64,000 nt of DNA from contig NZ_PCOV01000002.1 of NCBI RefSeq assembly GCF_002979435.1, positions 434,001 to 498,000 on the forward strand, in the 5' to 3' direction. Below are positions 1 to 9,101 of this stretch, piece by piece. The notes beneath the pieces are model-generated. The model saw nothing but the letters and a program-made list of their open reading frames with translations, searched no databases and was not told where the DNA came from. Source of the stretch: Microbacterium sp. MYb66. Lineage in GTDB: Bacteria > Actinomycetota > Actinomycetes > Actinomycetales > Microbacteriaceae. The first letter of the stretch is position 1. Each line of letters starts with the position of its first letter. A program made the position numbers and the translations under genes.

Positions 1-135
1 GCGACCCACGCCGGCCGCTACCTCGAGATGGTGCGCGAGATCGACCCGCGCTACTCCCTCGCCGCACTGCTGGAGACGATGATCGGCGGTGCGATGCTGC
101 CGGAATGGGCGTTCCGCAGAGGCCCGTCGGCGTGA
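1..135 (+). CDS. C-terminal end of an unidentified protein (partial)
   Basis: An open frame enters the window from the left and stops with TGA at 133-135, giving the last 44 residues of a protein. The tail contains a stretch ending in LPEWAFRR, with an aromatic-rich close that resembles the C-terminus of DUF4192 proteins of Actinobacteria, but 44 residues are too few to be sure. It converges on lysS with a 16 bp gap. The function cannot be stated. Confidence 0.6.
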   Translation, partial: ATHAGRYLEMVREIDPRYSLAALLETMIGGAMLPEWAFRRGPSA

Positions 136-151
136 GCGTGGGCGGTGCGGG

Positions 152-1681
152 CTACTTGACCAGCGGGAAGAGGATGGTCTCGCGGATGCCGAGTCCGGTG
201 ATCGCCATGAGCAGTCGGTCGATCCCCATTCCCATTCCGCCCGACGGCGGCATGCCGTGCTCGAGGGCCCGAAGGAACTCGTCGTCGACGGGCATCGCCT
301 CGACGTCGCCGCGCGCGGCGAGCTTCGCCTGCTCGACGAATCGCTCGCGCTGGATCACGGGGTCGACCAGCTCGGAGTATCCGGTTGCCAGCTCGAAGCC
401 ACGGATGTACAGGTCCCACTTCTCGACGACGCCGGCGATCGAGCGGTGCTCGCGGACCAGCGGCGAGGTGTCGACCGGGAAATCCATCACGAACGTCGGG
501 CGAACGAGGTCACCCTTCACGAAGTGCTCCCACAGCTCCTCGACGAGCTTTCCGTGGGTGGCCTGCGGAGGAAGGTCGACCCCGCTCTCCTCTGCGAAGG
601 CGATGAGGTCTTCGACGGAGTCCTGCGGAGTGACGGTGCGACCCGAGGCAGCCGAAAGCGACTCGTACATCGAGATACGGTCCCACTCGCCGCCCAGGTC
701 GTAGTCGGTCCCGTCCGCCCAGGTCACCGTCGTGGAACCCGAAACGGCGATCGCCGCCTTCTGCACGAGTTCCTGCGTGAGCGCGGCCATCTGGTTGTAG
801 TCGCCGTACGCCTGGTAGGCCTCGAGCATCGCGAACTCCGGGCTGTGCGTGGAGTCGGCGCCCTCGTTGCGGAAGTTCCGGTTGATCTCGAAGACCCGCT
901 CGATACCGCCGACGACCGCACGCTTGAGGTACAGCTCCGGCGCGATGCGCAGGTAAAGGTCGGTGTCGAAGGCGTTCGAGTGCGTGATGAACGGGCGAGC
1001 GGAGGCCCCACCGTGCTGCACCTGCAGCATCGGGGTCTCCACTTCGAGGTAGTCGTGGCTCGTGAAGGTCGAGCGCAGGCTCGCGTTCACCGCGGCGCGA
1101 GCACGGACCGTGTTGCGCGCCTGCTCCCGGACGATCAGGTCGAGGTAGCGGCTGCGCACGCGACCTTCCTCGCTGAGCTCGGAGTAGGCGTTGGGGAGCG
1201 GCAGGATGGCCTTCGACGCGATCGCCCAGCCGTCCGCCATGATCGACAGCTCACCCCGGCGGCTGGAGATGACCTCACCGTGCACGAAGACGTGGTCACC
1301 CAGGTCGACGTACTCCTTCCAATCCGCGAGCGACTCCTCGCCGACGTTCGCCAGGGAGATCATCGCCTGGATGCGCGCGCCGTCGCCGGCCTGCAAAGTG
1401 GCGAAGCAGAGCTTGCCGGTGTTGCGGCTGAAGACGACTCTCCCCGCGACGCCGACGACGACTCCGGTCTCGGCGCCGGCCTCGAGAGCGCCGTACTCCG
1501 CACGCAGCGCCGGAATGGTGTGGGTGACCGGAACGGCGACCGGGAACGCCCCGCCGCCGGCATCCGTCCGCTTCTCGATCAGGCGCTCGCGCTTGGCGAG
1601 TCGCACGGCCTTCTGCTCGTGGACGTCGTCGAGGGAAGGGTCGGTCGAGGCCGATTCGGGCGCGGCGGACGCGTCAGTCAT
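152..1681 (-). CDS. lysS: Lysyl-tRNA synthetase, class II
   Basis: This 509-residue protein charges tRNA-Lys with lysine in the cytoplasm. An N-terminal OB-fold anticodon-binding domain (about residues 60-170) precedes the class II catalytic core. Motif 2 (FEINRNFRNEG, about 264-275) and motif 3 (GMGMGIDRLL, about 480-490) are intact, and the length is normal. The ATG at 1681 is preceded by AAGGAG (1690-1695 on the minus strand) and by a TAAACT -10 element (1709-1714). It is divergent from the DUF2207 gene and is usually a neighbour of the folate/DUF2520 cluster in Actinobacteria. Confidence 0.97.
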   Translation of the reverse strand: MTDASAAPESASTDPSLDDVHEQKAVRLAKRERLIEKRTDAGGGAFPVAVPVTHTIPALRAEYGALEAGAETGVVVGVAGRVVFSRNTGKLCFATLQAGDGARIQAMISLANVGEESLADWKEYVDLGDHVFVHGEVISSRRGELSIMADGWAIASKAILPLPNAYSELSEEGRVRSRYLDLIVREQARNTVRARAAVNASLRSTFTSHDYLEVETPMLQVQHGGASARPFITHSNAFDTDLYLRIAPELYLKRAVVGGIERVFEINRNFRNEGADSTHSPEFAMLEAYQAYGDYNQMAALTQELVQKAAIAVSGSTTVTWADGTDYDLGGEWDRISMYESLSAASGRTVTPQDSVEDLIAFAEESGVDLPPQATHGKLVEELWEHFVKGDLVRPTFVMDFPVDTSPLVREHRSIAGVVEKWDLYIRGFELATGYSELVDPVIQRERFVEQAKLAARGDVEAMPVDDEFLRALEHGMPPSGGMGMGIDRLLMAITGLGIRETILFPLVK

Positions 1682-1749
1682 GTGCGGGGCTCCTTGGAAG
1701 TCCCTCCCAGTTTACCGAGGCGGCGCCCCGCACCTCGGCGCAGGCTGGG

Positions 1750-1755
1750 TAGCCT
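1750..1755 (+). promoter_or_regulatory. -10 element TAGCCT of a leaderless promoter
   Basis: TAGCCT is followed by exactly six bases and then the ATG at 1762. This spacing places transcription start at or next to the start codon, so the mRNA should be leaderless. No Shine-Dalgarno sequence is visible. Confidence 0.6.
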
Positions 1756-1761
1756 CGAAGA

Positions 1762-3636
1762 ATGGCCCACACACGGATCCTCCGCGCGTTCGCTGCACTC
1801 TCCCTCGCCGTTGCGGGGGTCGCCTTCCCTGCCGCAGCTGCGGTCGCATCCGATGGTGATCCCGCCGCGGCCTCATCGTCGCTTCGGCCTGCGTCGGCAG
1901 CCACCGATGTCGACGACTTCTCGTACAGCTCATGGGACGCCGTGTACGAGATCGGCCTCGATGACGAGGGCCGCGCACGCATGCACGTGACCGAGACTCT
2001 GGTGGCCCGCTTCCCGGACTTCGACCAGAACCACGGCATCGTCCGCGGGCTGGTGACCTCGTATGAAGGAGCGAGCACCGAGACCACGCTCCTGTCCGTC
2101 ACCGACGAGAACGGCGAAGAGGTACCGCACGAGACCGACGAGGAGGACGGGCTCCTCCTCGTGCTCACCGGCAATGACGACGACTACGTGCAGGGGCTCA
2201 GAACCTACGTGATCGAGTACGAGATGCGCGATGTGATCCTCGCGACCGAGCCGGAAGCAGGATCGTCGGCGCCGCCGGCCGACGAGTTCTACTGGGATCT
2301 GCTCCCCCTCGACAGCACTCAGCCCATCGACCGCTTCCGCGCCGAGGTCGTGTTCGACTCCGCGATGAGTGCCGCGCTCAATGGGGCCACCCGCTGCTAC
2401 ACGGGCCCTTCCGGCTCGCAGGACGAGTGCGAGCTGGACGGTCCGACCAGCGACGGCGGCGACGCGACGTTCCGTGTCGAATCGGGCGCTCTGCCCGCCG
2501 GCGACGGGGTGACCGTCGCCATCGGCTTCGAACCGGACACGGTCGTTCAGCCCCTGGCCCGCACACCGGACCCGGTCGCCGACGTCGTTCCGATCGTCGC
2601 TGCTGTCGGCGCGCTCGGGGTGTCGGCCGGCAGCTGGGTCGCCGTCTCGGCGTTCGCCCGCCGTCGGCGCACCGCCACCGGCATCGTCGTCGCGCAGTAC
2701 GACGTGCCGGATTCGCTGCCGCCGCTGCTCGCCGCCGCCATCGTTCCCGGGCCCAAGGACGTGATCCCGTCCGAGATCGTGCACCTCGCCGTCAGAGGAG
2801 CCCTTCGCATCGAGGAGGGAGCCGAAGCCGAAGAACCCCGGTTGCGCCGTTCGCCCGGTGCGCGTGTCCCCGACCAGCTCGATGCCGATGCCCTCGACGC
2901 GCTCTTCCTCGACGCCGACGACGTGGTCGATCTCCCCGCCGCCGACGAAGCCTTCGCGGCGCGAATGACCGCGCTCCAGCAGAGCGGGACGACCGAAGCG
3001 CAGAACCGCGGCCTCACCGAGAAGGTGCGCAGTCGCGGCGCCATGATCCTGCAGTGGTGCGCGATCGGCATCGCCGCCGTCGGTCTGGTGCTCGGGATCT
3101 GGGGAGCGGCGACCGGTCGGCTCTCCGCGATCCCCGCACTCGTCGCGATCTCCTTCGGCGCATTCCTCGTGCTGCTCTCGAGCCTCTATGCGTTCTCGAA
3201 GCACACGGTCCTCACCGCCGAGGGAGCACAGGCGTACGAGTACCTGGAGGGCGTGAAGGAGTTCATCCGGGTCGCCGAAGCCGATCGTCTGCGCATGCTG
3301 CAGTCGTACCGCGGCGCCGAGCGTCGGCAGGACGGCAGCGCCGACGTCATCCACGTGTACGAGCGACTTCTCCCCTACGCGATGCTCTTCGGCATGGAGC
3401 GCGAATGGGGAGACGTGCTCGAGCAGGCATACACGCGCGAGCAGCACGGCCCGACCTGGATCGGCGACCCCACGTCTTTCGCGCTTCGCGCACAGCTCGC
3501 GGCGTTCATGGCGTCGTCGCACTCGGCGGCGACGTACTCGGCCCCCTCGGCGAGCAGCTCGTCGAGCGCGGGCGGATCGTTCGGCGGAGGCTTCTCCGGG
3601 GGCGGCGGAGGCGGAGGCTTCTCGGGCGGTCGGTGA
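1762..3636 (+). CDS. DUF2207 domain predicted membrane protein
   Basis: This 624-residue protein has a signal peptide (about residues 1-30), an extracellular beta-rich DUF2207 domain (about 50-260), a membrane segment near 270-295, two further membrane segments near 430-480, and a glycine/serine-rich tail ending in repeated GGGFSGG. That layout is the family norm. DUF2207 proteins are widespread in Actinobacteria and have no agreed function. The start is set by TAGCCT six bases upstream. It sits between lysS and the DUF2520 gene, where panC is often found in relatives. Confidence 0.9.
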   Translation: MAHTRILRAFAALSLAVAGVAFPAAAAVASDGDPAAASSSLRPASAATDVDDFSYSSWDAVYEIGLDDEGRARMHVTETLVARFPDFDQNHGIVRGLVTSYEGASTETTLLSVTDENGEEVPHETDEEDGLLLVLTGNDDDYVQGLRTYVIEYEMRDVILATEPEAGSSAPPADEFYWDLLPLDSTQPIDRFRAEVVFDSAMSAALNGATRCYTGPSGSQDECELDGPTSDGGDATFRVESGALPAGDGVTVAIGFEPDTVVQPLARTPDPVADVVPIVAAVGALGVSAGSWVAVSAFARRRRTATGIVVAQYDVPDSLPPLLAAAIVPGPKDVIPSEIVHLAVRGALRIEEGAEAEEPRLRRSPGARVPDQLDADALDALFLDADDVVDLPAADEAFAARMTALQQSGTTEAQNRGLTEKVRSRGAMILQWCAIGIAAVGLVLGIWGAATGRLSAIPALVAISFGAFLVLLSSLYAFSKHTVLTAEGAQAYEYLEGVKEFIRVAEADRLRMLQSYRGAERRQDGSADVIHVYERLLPYAMLFGMEREWGDVLEQAYTREQHGPTWIGDPTSFALRAQLAAFMASSHSAATYSAPSASSSSSAGGSFGGGFSGGGGGGGFSGGR

Positions 3637-3649
3637 CGACTCGGCGCGC

Positions 3650-4348
3650 TCAGACCAGCGGCGGCACGTCGGATGCCTCGCGCAGAGCCCGTTCCACCGT
3701 CGACTGCACGAGCGCCGACAGATAGCCGCCGGGGTTCTCGACACCGATCTCGCGCAGCCGCGCCGTCGACTGGCCGATGATCGACCGTGAGAACTCGGTG
3801 GCCGTGGCGATGGCATCCGCGTAGGCAGGCCGGTCCGCCTCAGCGATCACGACCGGCTCGCATCCCATCTCCACAGCGAGCGCCTGCGCGATCGGCAGCA
3901 CCGCGGCCGGCGCCGTCACGGCCGCGAACCCGGCCTGCAGCTGACGGAGGTCGATCGAAGTGCCGGTGAAGGTGATGGCCGGGTGCACGGCGAGGGGGAT
4001 CGCCCCGCGCTCGGCTGCGGGACGCAACACATCGATGCCGTAGGCGGGATCGGTGTGCAGCACGAGCTGCCCGATCTGCCATCCGCCGACTTCTGCGATG
4101 CCCGCGACCAGCGAAGGCAACTGGTCCGAAGGGACCGCGATGATCACGAGCTCGGCTCGACGCACGACTTCCAGCGCTTCGAGCACCGGAACGTCCGGCA
4201 GCACGGCCGATGCCCGCTCGTCGTCGGATCCGCTCGTGATTCCGATGACGGCATGTCCCGCACCGCCGAGCGCCGCACCGACCACCGGTCCGACTCGTCC
4301 CGCACCGATGATGCCGACGCCCAGGCGGCCGTCACGGACCACCGTCAC
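3650..4348 (-). CDS. DUF2520 / Rossmann-fold reductase-like protein
   Basis: This 232-residue protein has an N-terminal NAD(P)-binding fold (GVGIIGAGRVGPVVGAAL, about residues 9-26) followed by the helical DUF2520 domain. It resembles the ketopantoate reductase / 6-phosphogluconate dehydrogenase fold. The substrate is unknown, and the usual link to panC suggests pantothenate metabolism. The start is the GTG that overlaps the TGA of the upstream PH-domain gene in a GTGA junction; the open frame extends further upstream only into proline-coding repeat DNA read in another frame. It is the last gene of the hpt-fol operon. Confidence 0.88.
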   Translation of the reverse strand: MTVVRDGRLGVGIIGAGRVGPVVGAALGGAGHAVIGITSGSDDERASAVLPDVPVLEALEVVRRAELVIIAVPSDQLPSLVAGIAEVGGWQIGQLVLHTDPAYGIDVLRPAAERGAIPLAVHPAITFTGTSIDLRQLQAGFAAVTAPAAVLPIAQALAVEMGCEPVVIAEADRPAYADAIATATEFSRSIIGQSTARLREIGVENPGGYLSALVQSTVERALREASDVPPLV

Positions 4349-6318
4349 TCCCCCGTCTGAGTAGGCGGTGCAGGCGGCGGGGTCACCGGAGGCATGGGCG
4401 GGAGACTCGGAGGCACGGGAGGCGACACGACCGGAGACCCCGTCGGCGGCGCAGGCGGCGTCAGGGGAGGCGGAGTCGGCGAGACCGGCGGCGCACCCGT
4501 GTACGGAGGCGGAGCCACCGGCGGCGCACCCGTGTACGGAGGCGGAGCCACCGGCGGCGCACCCGTGTACGGAGGCGGAGCCACCGGCGGCGCACCCGTG
4601 TACGGAGGCGGAGCTACCGGAGGCGCCACAGGAGCCGCCGCGTGCTCGCTCCACCGATGGGTCGTGTCACGCGATGCCGCCTCTGCGGCCGCACGACTGA
4701 CGTCGTTGAGCAGCGCCAGCGCGTCGGCGCGCTCGAGTCCGGAGAGATACCCCGTGATGGGTCCGGGCACGGTGTGCACCTGCGCACCGGAGACGCGCTG
4801 CTTCCGGTCGATCGGGCCCTGGTTGAGGGAGACGCCCTGCAGGCGGGCGAGGGGGAACACCGCGAGCTTGCGCCATACGACGCCTCGGCGCAGCAGCAGG
4901 CCGAAGTCGGCCACCGTGTAGCCGTGGCGCTTCCACGAGAAGGGCCGCCGCCACCACGCGCGGCGAGGCATGGTGCGGTAGGGGTCGTCGCCCTCGGCGG
5001 GACCGACGACGCCCTGATCCCAGAGGGCGGGGATGCTCTCCGGCGGCACATCCGGAAGCACCAGAGCGAGAACGCGCTCGACGTCGGCGCGCTTGCCGAC
5101 GGGCAGCACCACGTTGAACTGCTGACCGCTGCCGGAGGACTGCTGGGCTGCACTCTTGCCGCTCATCCGGTTGATCTTGATGGACCACCAGCCGAAGGGG
5201 CGCCACAGCAGCGACTGCGAGACCTCGACCGCGAAGATCCGGCCGGGTGGGAGCGTCTCGGTCACGGTCGTCAGAAGACCGTAGGTGATCCGCACGCCGT
5301 CCGGCGTCGGAGCGATCGAGTAGCGCAGCGACTTCGAGATCTGCGCCCAGGTGATACCGACGACCGCGATGACCATCGGCACGCCCATGCCGAAGCCGAG
5401 CCCCAGAAGCACGACGCCGCCGCCCGTGTCGCCGTCGGCGATCATGCCGATCGTCGCGCTGCCGATCGCGATCGCGAAGATCGCGCCGAAGAACACGAAC
5501 CACAGCAGCCCCGAGATCAGCTGGGAACCGACCAGGCGACCGGTCGGGATCTTCACGACGCTCTCCGGGACGACATCGGCGAGATCGACACCGGTGATGA
5601 GTCCGGTGACACCTGCGTTCATCGACCCCACGAGCTGGGCGCGAGCGGATGCCGACACGGTCGGAGCCGCCCCATCCGTCCCCACGGCGCCGGGGTTCAG
5701 AGCCGCATGGCGAGCGGCCCGCGCGCCGGAGGCCAGGCGCAGGATGTCTGCCCGCACGGACTCGGCGCGGGGCGTGGCGAGGTATTCCAGCTCGACGTTC
5801 GCGTCGTTTCCGGCGCCGACGACCTCGAGCTTCGCGAGACCGATGATGCGGGCCGGGAACGGGCGGGTCAGGTTGACCCCCTGCACGCGGTCGAGAGGTG
5901 CGCGGCGGTGGGAGCGGAAGATCAGTCCCTTGCGGACCTCGACGTGGTCGCCCGTGATCCGGAACTGCTGGAATCGCCAGACGAACCAGAAGATCAGCAC
6001 CAGCACCACGACGAGTCCCAGCACGCTGAGCAGCGCGACCAGGATCAGGTTGTTCGAGAGCACCCAGTCGACGGGGTCGCCCCCGCTGTAGTCGCCGTAG
6101 TGCGCCTCCTCCGGAGCGAAGAGCGCCACCACCCACGTGATGAGGCGATCCCGCATGTTCGCGATCACGATACCGGCGATGATGATCAGCGCCAGCCCGC
6201 CCTTGAAGAGCGGGGTGAGCGGATGCATCCGGTGCCACTCGCCGTTCGCGAGGGTCGTCGACGGCTCGCCGGCAGGTGCCTGAGCACTCGGCGAGAGAGG
6301 GAGCTGCGGCTCGCTCAC
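4345..6318 (-). CDS. Large PH-domain (YdbT-type, bPH_2) membrane protein
   Basis: This 657-residue protein has paired membrane segments near residues 37-60 and 82-112, a bacterial PH (bPH_2) domain after them, a second membrane pair near 275-330, then two more bPH_2-like modules (about 335-560). The C-terminal 110 residues are almost pure proline-rich sequence, including four copies of an 11-residue unit containing PPVAPPPYTG. It overlaps the smaller PH protein upstream by ATGA, and the two probably act together as in YdbS/YdbT pairs. The function of these pairs is not settled. Confidence 0.88.
   Translation of the reverse strand: MSEPQLPLSPSAQAPAGEPSTTLANGEWHRMHPLTPLFKGGLALIIIAGIVIANMRDRLITWVVALFAPEEAHYGDYSGGDPVDWVLSNNLILVALLSVLGLVVVLVLIFWFVWRFQQFRITGDHVEVRKGLIFRSHRRAPLDRVQGVNLTRPFPARIIGLAKLEVVGAGNDANVELEYLATPRAESVRADILRLASGARAARHAALNPGAVGTDGAAPTVSASARAQLVGSMNAGVTGLITGVDLADVVPESVVKIPTGRLVGSQLISGLLWFVFFGAIFAIAIGSATIGMIADGDTGGGVVLLGLGFGMGVPMVIAVVGITWAQISKSLRYSIAPTPDGVRITYGLLTTVTETLPPGRIFAVEVSQSLLWRPFGWWSIKINRMSGKSAAQQSSGSGQQFNVVLPVGKRADVERVLALVLPDVPPESIPALWDQGVVGPAEGDDPYRTMPRRAWWRRPFSWKRHGYTVADFGLLLRRGVVWRKLAVFPLARLQGVSLNQGPIDRKQRVSGAQVHTVPGPITGYLSGLERADALALLNDVSRAAAEAASRDTTHRWSEHAAAPVAPPVAPPPYTGAPPVAPPPYTGAPPVAPPPYTGAPPVAPPPYTGAPPVSPTPPPLTPPAPPTGSPVVSPPVPPSLPPMPPVTPPPAPPTQTGE
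4491..4622. repeat. 33-bp tandem repeat, four copies
   Basis: Four consecutive 33-bp units begin at 4491, 4524, 4557 and 4590 and are nearly identical, the last carrying one substitution (GAGCTACC for GAGCCACC). They encode the PPVAPPPYTGA repeat of the PH-domain protein. Near-identity at DNA level, including third positions, suggests recent expansion and possible copy-number variation between strains. Confidence 0.95.
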
Positions 6319-6896
6319 AGGCCGGTCCGGCGGGTCTCGGCGACGTGGATGAGGGTGTCGCGCAGCGCCTCCGCCGCATCCTGGGTGAGTCCCGGAATCT
6401 GCACACCGGTCGTCGCGGCGGCCGTCACCATCTTGAGCTGGGTGACGCCGAATGCGCGATCGAGCGGACCCTGGGTGATGTCCACGAGCTGCATGCGGCC
6501 GTAGGGCACGGCGATCATGCGCTGCCAGAGGATGCCTTTGCGGAAGACGATGTCATCGGCGCGGAGCATGTAGCCGATCGCCTTCGCCTGACGCGGGAGG
6601 ATGATGAGCGTGATCAGGGTGATCAGCAGGATGACGCCTGCGGGGATCCACACCCATGTCTGGTGCAGCACCACGTTCAGCACGACGGCAGCGACCGCGA
6701 CGATCACGAGGAAGATCGCGTTCTGCACGATCTGGGAGACCACGTAGCGCGGCGAGATCTGGTGCCACTTGCCGTCGAGTTCCAGCCGAGCCTCGTTCCG
6801 AGCCGTGCGCAGCTGCGTGTACGTCCCGTTGTCGAGGGCGTCGAGGTCAGTGCCCTCCGCCGGGTTCAGGGGCGCGGTCTCTGGGTTCTGAGTCAT
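6315..6896 (-). CDS. Small PH-domain (YdbS-type, bPH_2) membrane protein
   Basis: This 193-residue protein has two adjacent membrane helices (about residues 55-100) followed by one bPH_2 domain containing RKGILWQRMIAVPYGRMQLV, the usual length and layout of YdbS-like proteins. It overlaps the larger PH protein downstream by four bases (ATGA). The start at 6896 makes it overlap the end of the DUF3180 gene by 50 bp. No later in-frame ATG has a better ribosome site, so the long overlap is accepted. Confidence 0.9.
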   Translation of the reverse strand: MTQNPETAPLNPAEGTDLDALDNGTYTQLRTARNEARLELDGKWHQISPRYVVSQIVQNAIFLVIVAVAAVVLNVVLHQTWVWIPAGVILLITLITLIILPRQAKAIGYMLRADDIVFRKGILWQRMIAVPYGRMQLVDITQGPLDRAFGVTQLKMVTAAATTGVQIPGLTQDAAEALRDTLIHVAETRRTGL

Positions 6897-7329
6897 CAGG
6901 ATCCTTCGGCAGGGTACAGAACTGTTCGGCGACGAGCGCGGCGATCACGAGGACGATCGCGCTCGCGATCAGGGCCAGCATGGCCACAGTCGACCCTACC
7001 TGTGGAACGACGGGGCGCGACAGGAGGAACACCAGCAGTCCGGCGCCGAAGCCCGCCATGATGGCGCCGAGCAGGCTCGAGGCCCGTGCGAGCGTCGCCG
7101 CTCTGAGCGCACGGAACGGATCGATGCGAACGCCTGAGCGCACGCTGCGCCGCACCGGCCAGGCGACTCCGAGCGATGCGGCCGCGATCAGCAGAAGGAG
7201 CACCGGCAGCAGCAGGGACGGAGTGAACGTGACCCGCCCTGCCGCGGTGAGCAGGTGGTCGAGCAGGAACCCGCCGCCTCCCGCGATCAGCGCGAGGACG
7301 ACGAGGAGACCGACCGAGGTACGCCTCAT
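6847..7329 (-). CDS. DUF3180 domain membrane protein
   Basis: This 160-residue integral membrane protein has four hydrophobic helices (about residues 6-26, 40-60, 85-105 and 115-137) and a short charged tail. DUF3180 is an actinobacterial family that nearly always follows folK, as here, where the start overlaps the folK stop by four bases. The biochemical role is unknown. Confidence 0.9.
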   Translation of the reverse strand: MRRTSVGLLVVLALIAGGGGFLLDHLLTAAGRVTFTPSLLLPVLLLLIAAASLGVAWPVRRSVRSGVRIDPFRALRAATLARASSLLGAIMAGFGAGLLVFLLSRPVVPQVGSTVAMLALIASAIVLVIAALVAEQFCTLPKDPDDSEPRDRAPEPGGGH

Positions 7330-7865
7330 CCGTCGCCCCGGGCATGCAGCTCGGCCGCGAGATCGGCCACTCTGCCGCGGCCGAACAGCTCCGCATCCGG
7401 GTCGACGTCCTGCCAGGGATCGAGCACGAACAGTCGCTCCGCGGCGCGCGGATGCGGCAGCTGCAGGGAGGGTTCGTCCGAGACGACGTCGCCGTACGCG
7501 ATGAGGTCGAGGTCGAGGGTGCGGTCGCCCCAGCGCTCCCGGCGTTCCCGGCCGTTCTCGTCTTCGATGGCGTGCAGCATCCCGAGGAGGATCTCGGGGG
7601 CGAGGCGCGTGGTCACCAGCGCGACGGCGTTGACGTAGCCCGGCGCTTCGGGGTCAGGGCCGTCGAGCCGGAGCGCGACCGTCTCGAACAGCCGGGAGAG
7701 ACGCACGTCGCTGACCAGGGGCAGCCGCGCGATCCGATCGGCGGCCGCGCGGATGGTCTTCTGACGATCGCCGAGGTTGGCTCCCAGTGCGACCACCGCG
7801 ACGGTCTCGGGGCGTCCTGGTCGAGGGCCCGGGATCTCGGGCGGTTTCGCGAGGTTGCGGCTCAT
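7326..7865 (-). CDS. folK: 2-amino-4-hydroxy-6-hydroxymethyldihydropteridine diphosphokinase
   Basis: FolK transfers pyrophosphate from ATP to 6-hydroxymethyl-dihydropterin in folate synthesis. The 179-residue protein has the N-terminal VALGANLGDR motif (about residues 25-34) and the catalytic DRTLDLDLIAYGD segment (about 137-149). About 20 extra residues precede the conserved core. The start overlaps the folB stop in an ATGA junction, which implies translational coupling. Confidence 0.96.
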   Translation of the reverse strand: MSRNLAKPPEIPGPRPGRPETVAVVALGANLGDRQKTIRAAADRIARLPLVSDVRLSRLFETVALRLDGPDPEAPGYVNAVALVTTRLAPEILLGMLHAIEDENGRERRERWGDRTLDLDLIAYGDVVSDEPSLQLPHPRAAERLFVLDPWQDVDPDAELFGRGRVADLAAELHARGDG

Positions 7866-8257
7866 GCGGTGATGTCCTCCAGCGTGTCGGGCGTCCGCGT
7901 GCGGTGCACGGTGACGGCGACATCGGCGAAGCTCAGCGCGATCGGGGCGTGCGGCTTGTGCACCGTCACGGTCACGTCCTGCACGCGGGGGTCTTCCAGC
8001 CCGACGGCGGCGATGCGCTCCGCGAGGGTCTCGATCAGGTTCACCGGGTCACCGGCGACGACGGCTGCGACCTTCTCGGCCAGCTCCCCGTAGTGCACGG
8101 TGTCCGCCACATCGTCGGTCGACGCGGCCTGCTCCAGCGAGAGGCGCAGGTGCAGGTCGATCGTGAACTCCTGTCCGTCCTCCCGCTCGTGCTCGTACAC
8201 GCCGTGACGGCCGAAGACGGTCAGACCGGTGAGGACGATCTCGTCGAGGGAATCCAT
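7862..8257 (-). CDS. folB: Dihydroneopterin aldolase
   Basis: FolB cleaves 7,8-dihydroneopterin to 6-hydroxymethyl-dihydropterin and glycolaldehyde. The 131-residue product begins MDSLDEIVLTGLTVFGRHGV and carries the conserved glycine-histidine-glycine turn and the downstream helix AEKVAAVVAGDPVNLIETLA. The open frame extends 44 codons upstream, but the ATG at 8257 matches the family start and lies 34 bp after folP. Confidence 0.96.
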   Translation of the reverse strand: MDSLDEIVLTGLTVFGRHGVYEHEREDGQEFTIDLHLRLSLEQAASTDDVADTVHYGELAEKVAAVVAGDPVNLIETLAERIAAVGLEDPRVQDVTVTVHKPHAPIALSFADVAVTVHRTRTPDTLEDITA

Positions 8258-8291
8258 GTCTCTAGCGTACGGGGATCGTCCCGCCACGCCC

Positions 8292-9101
8292 TCAGCCTTC
8301 CCAGGCGTGCGCGACGGCGAGCGCGTCGCGCGTGCCGGCGACATCGTGCACCCGCACGGCCCAGACGCCCGCGCGCGCCGCGAGGGCACTGGTCACCGCG
8401 GTCGCGAGGTCGCGACGGCGCTCGGAGACCTCGTCATCCGTCCCGGCATCCTGACGCAGCGTCTCGGCCAGGAAGCGCTTGCGCGACGTGCCGACGAGCA
8501 CCCGCGGACCGAGGGCGACGATCTCGTCGAGACCGCGCAGCACCTCCCAGTTCTGCGCACCCGCCTTCGCGAACCCGATGCCCGGGTCGACGATCAGCCG
8601 CGACGGGGCGATGCCGGATGCCGCGGCCTCGCCGATGCGCTCCTGGAGCTCGCCGGCGACCTCACGGGCGACCCGTCGGTACTCGGCGTTCGCGTACATG
8701 TCCTCGGAGAAGCCGCGCCAATGCCCGATCGCGAAATCCGCACCGGACTCGGCGACGGCCGCCCGCATGTCGGGATCGGCGAGTCCTCCGGAGACGTCGT
8801 TCACGATCCTCGCCCCCGCCCGCACGGCGGCCGCGGCCGTGGCGGCGCTCAGCGTGTCGATGCTGACGGGTGCGCCCGCTGCGGCCAGCTGCTCGATGAC
8901 CGGGATCACCCGTTGCTGCTCGATGTCGGCCCCGACGCGATCGGCGCCGGGCCTGGTCGACTCGCCGCCGATGTCGAGCACCGCCGCGCCTTCTGCGCGC
9001 AGCCTCAGACCGTGGGCGACCGCCCGATCGACGTCGAGGTAACGGCCGCCGTCGCTGAAGGAGTCGGGGGTGACGTTGACGATGCCCCAGATGCTCGTCA
9101 T
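8292..9101 (-). CDS. folP: Dihydropteroate synthase
   Basis: FolP condenses hydroxymethyl-dihydropterin pyrophosphate with p-aminobenzoate; it is the sulfonamide target. The 269-residue TIM barrel shows the pterin and phosphate loops TPDSFSDGG (about residues 11-19) and GGESTRPGA (about 44-52), and the later DPGIGFAK and GTSRKRF motifs. The start ATG overlaps the folE stop (TGATG). Length and motifs are normal. Confidence 0.97.
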   Translation of the reverse strand: MTSIWGIVNVTPDSFSDGGRYLDVDRAVAHGLRLRAEGAAVLDIGGESTRPGADRVGADIEQQRVIPVIEQLAAAGAPVSIDTLSAATAAAAVRAGARIVNDVSGGLADPDMRAAVAESGADFAIGHWRGFSEDMYANAEYRRVAREVAGELQERIGEAAASGIAPSRLIVDPGIGFAKAGAQNWEVLRGLDEIVALGPRVLVGTSRKRFLAETLRQDAGTDDEVSERRRDLATAVTSALAARAGVWAVRVHDVAGTRDALAVAHAWEG

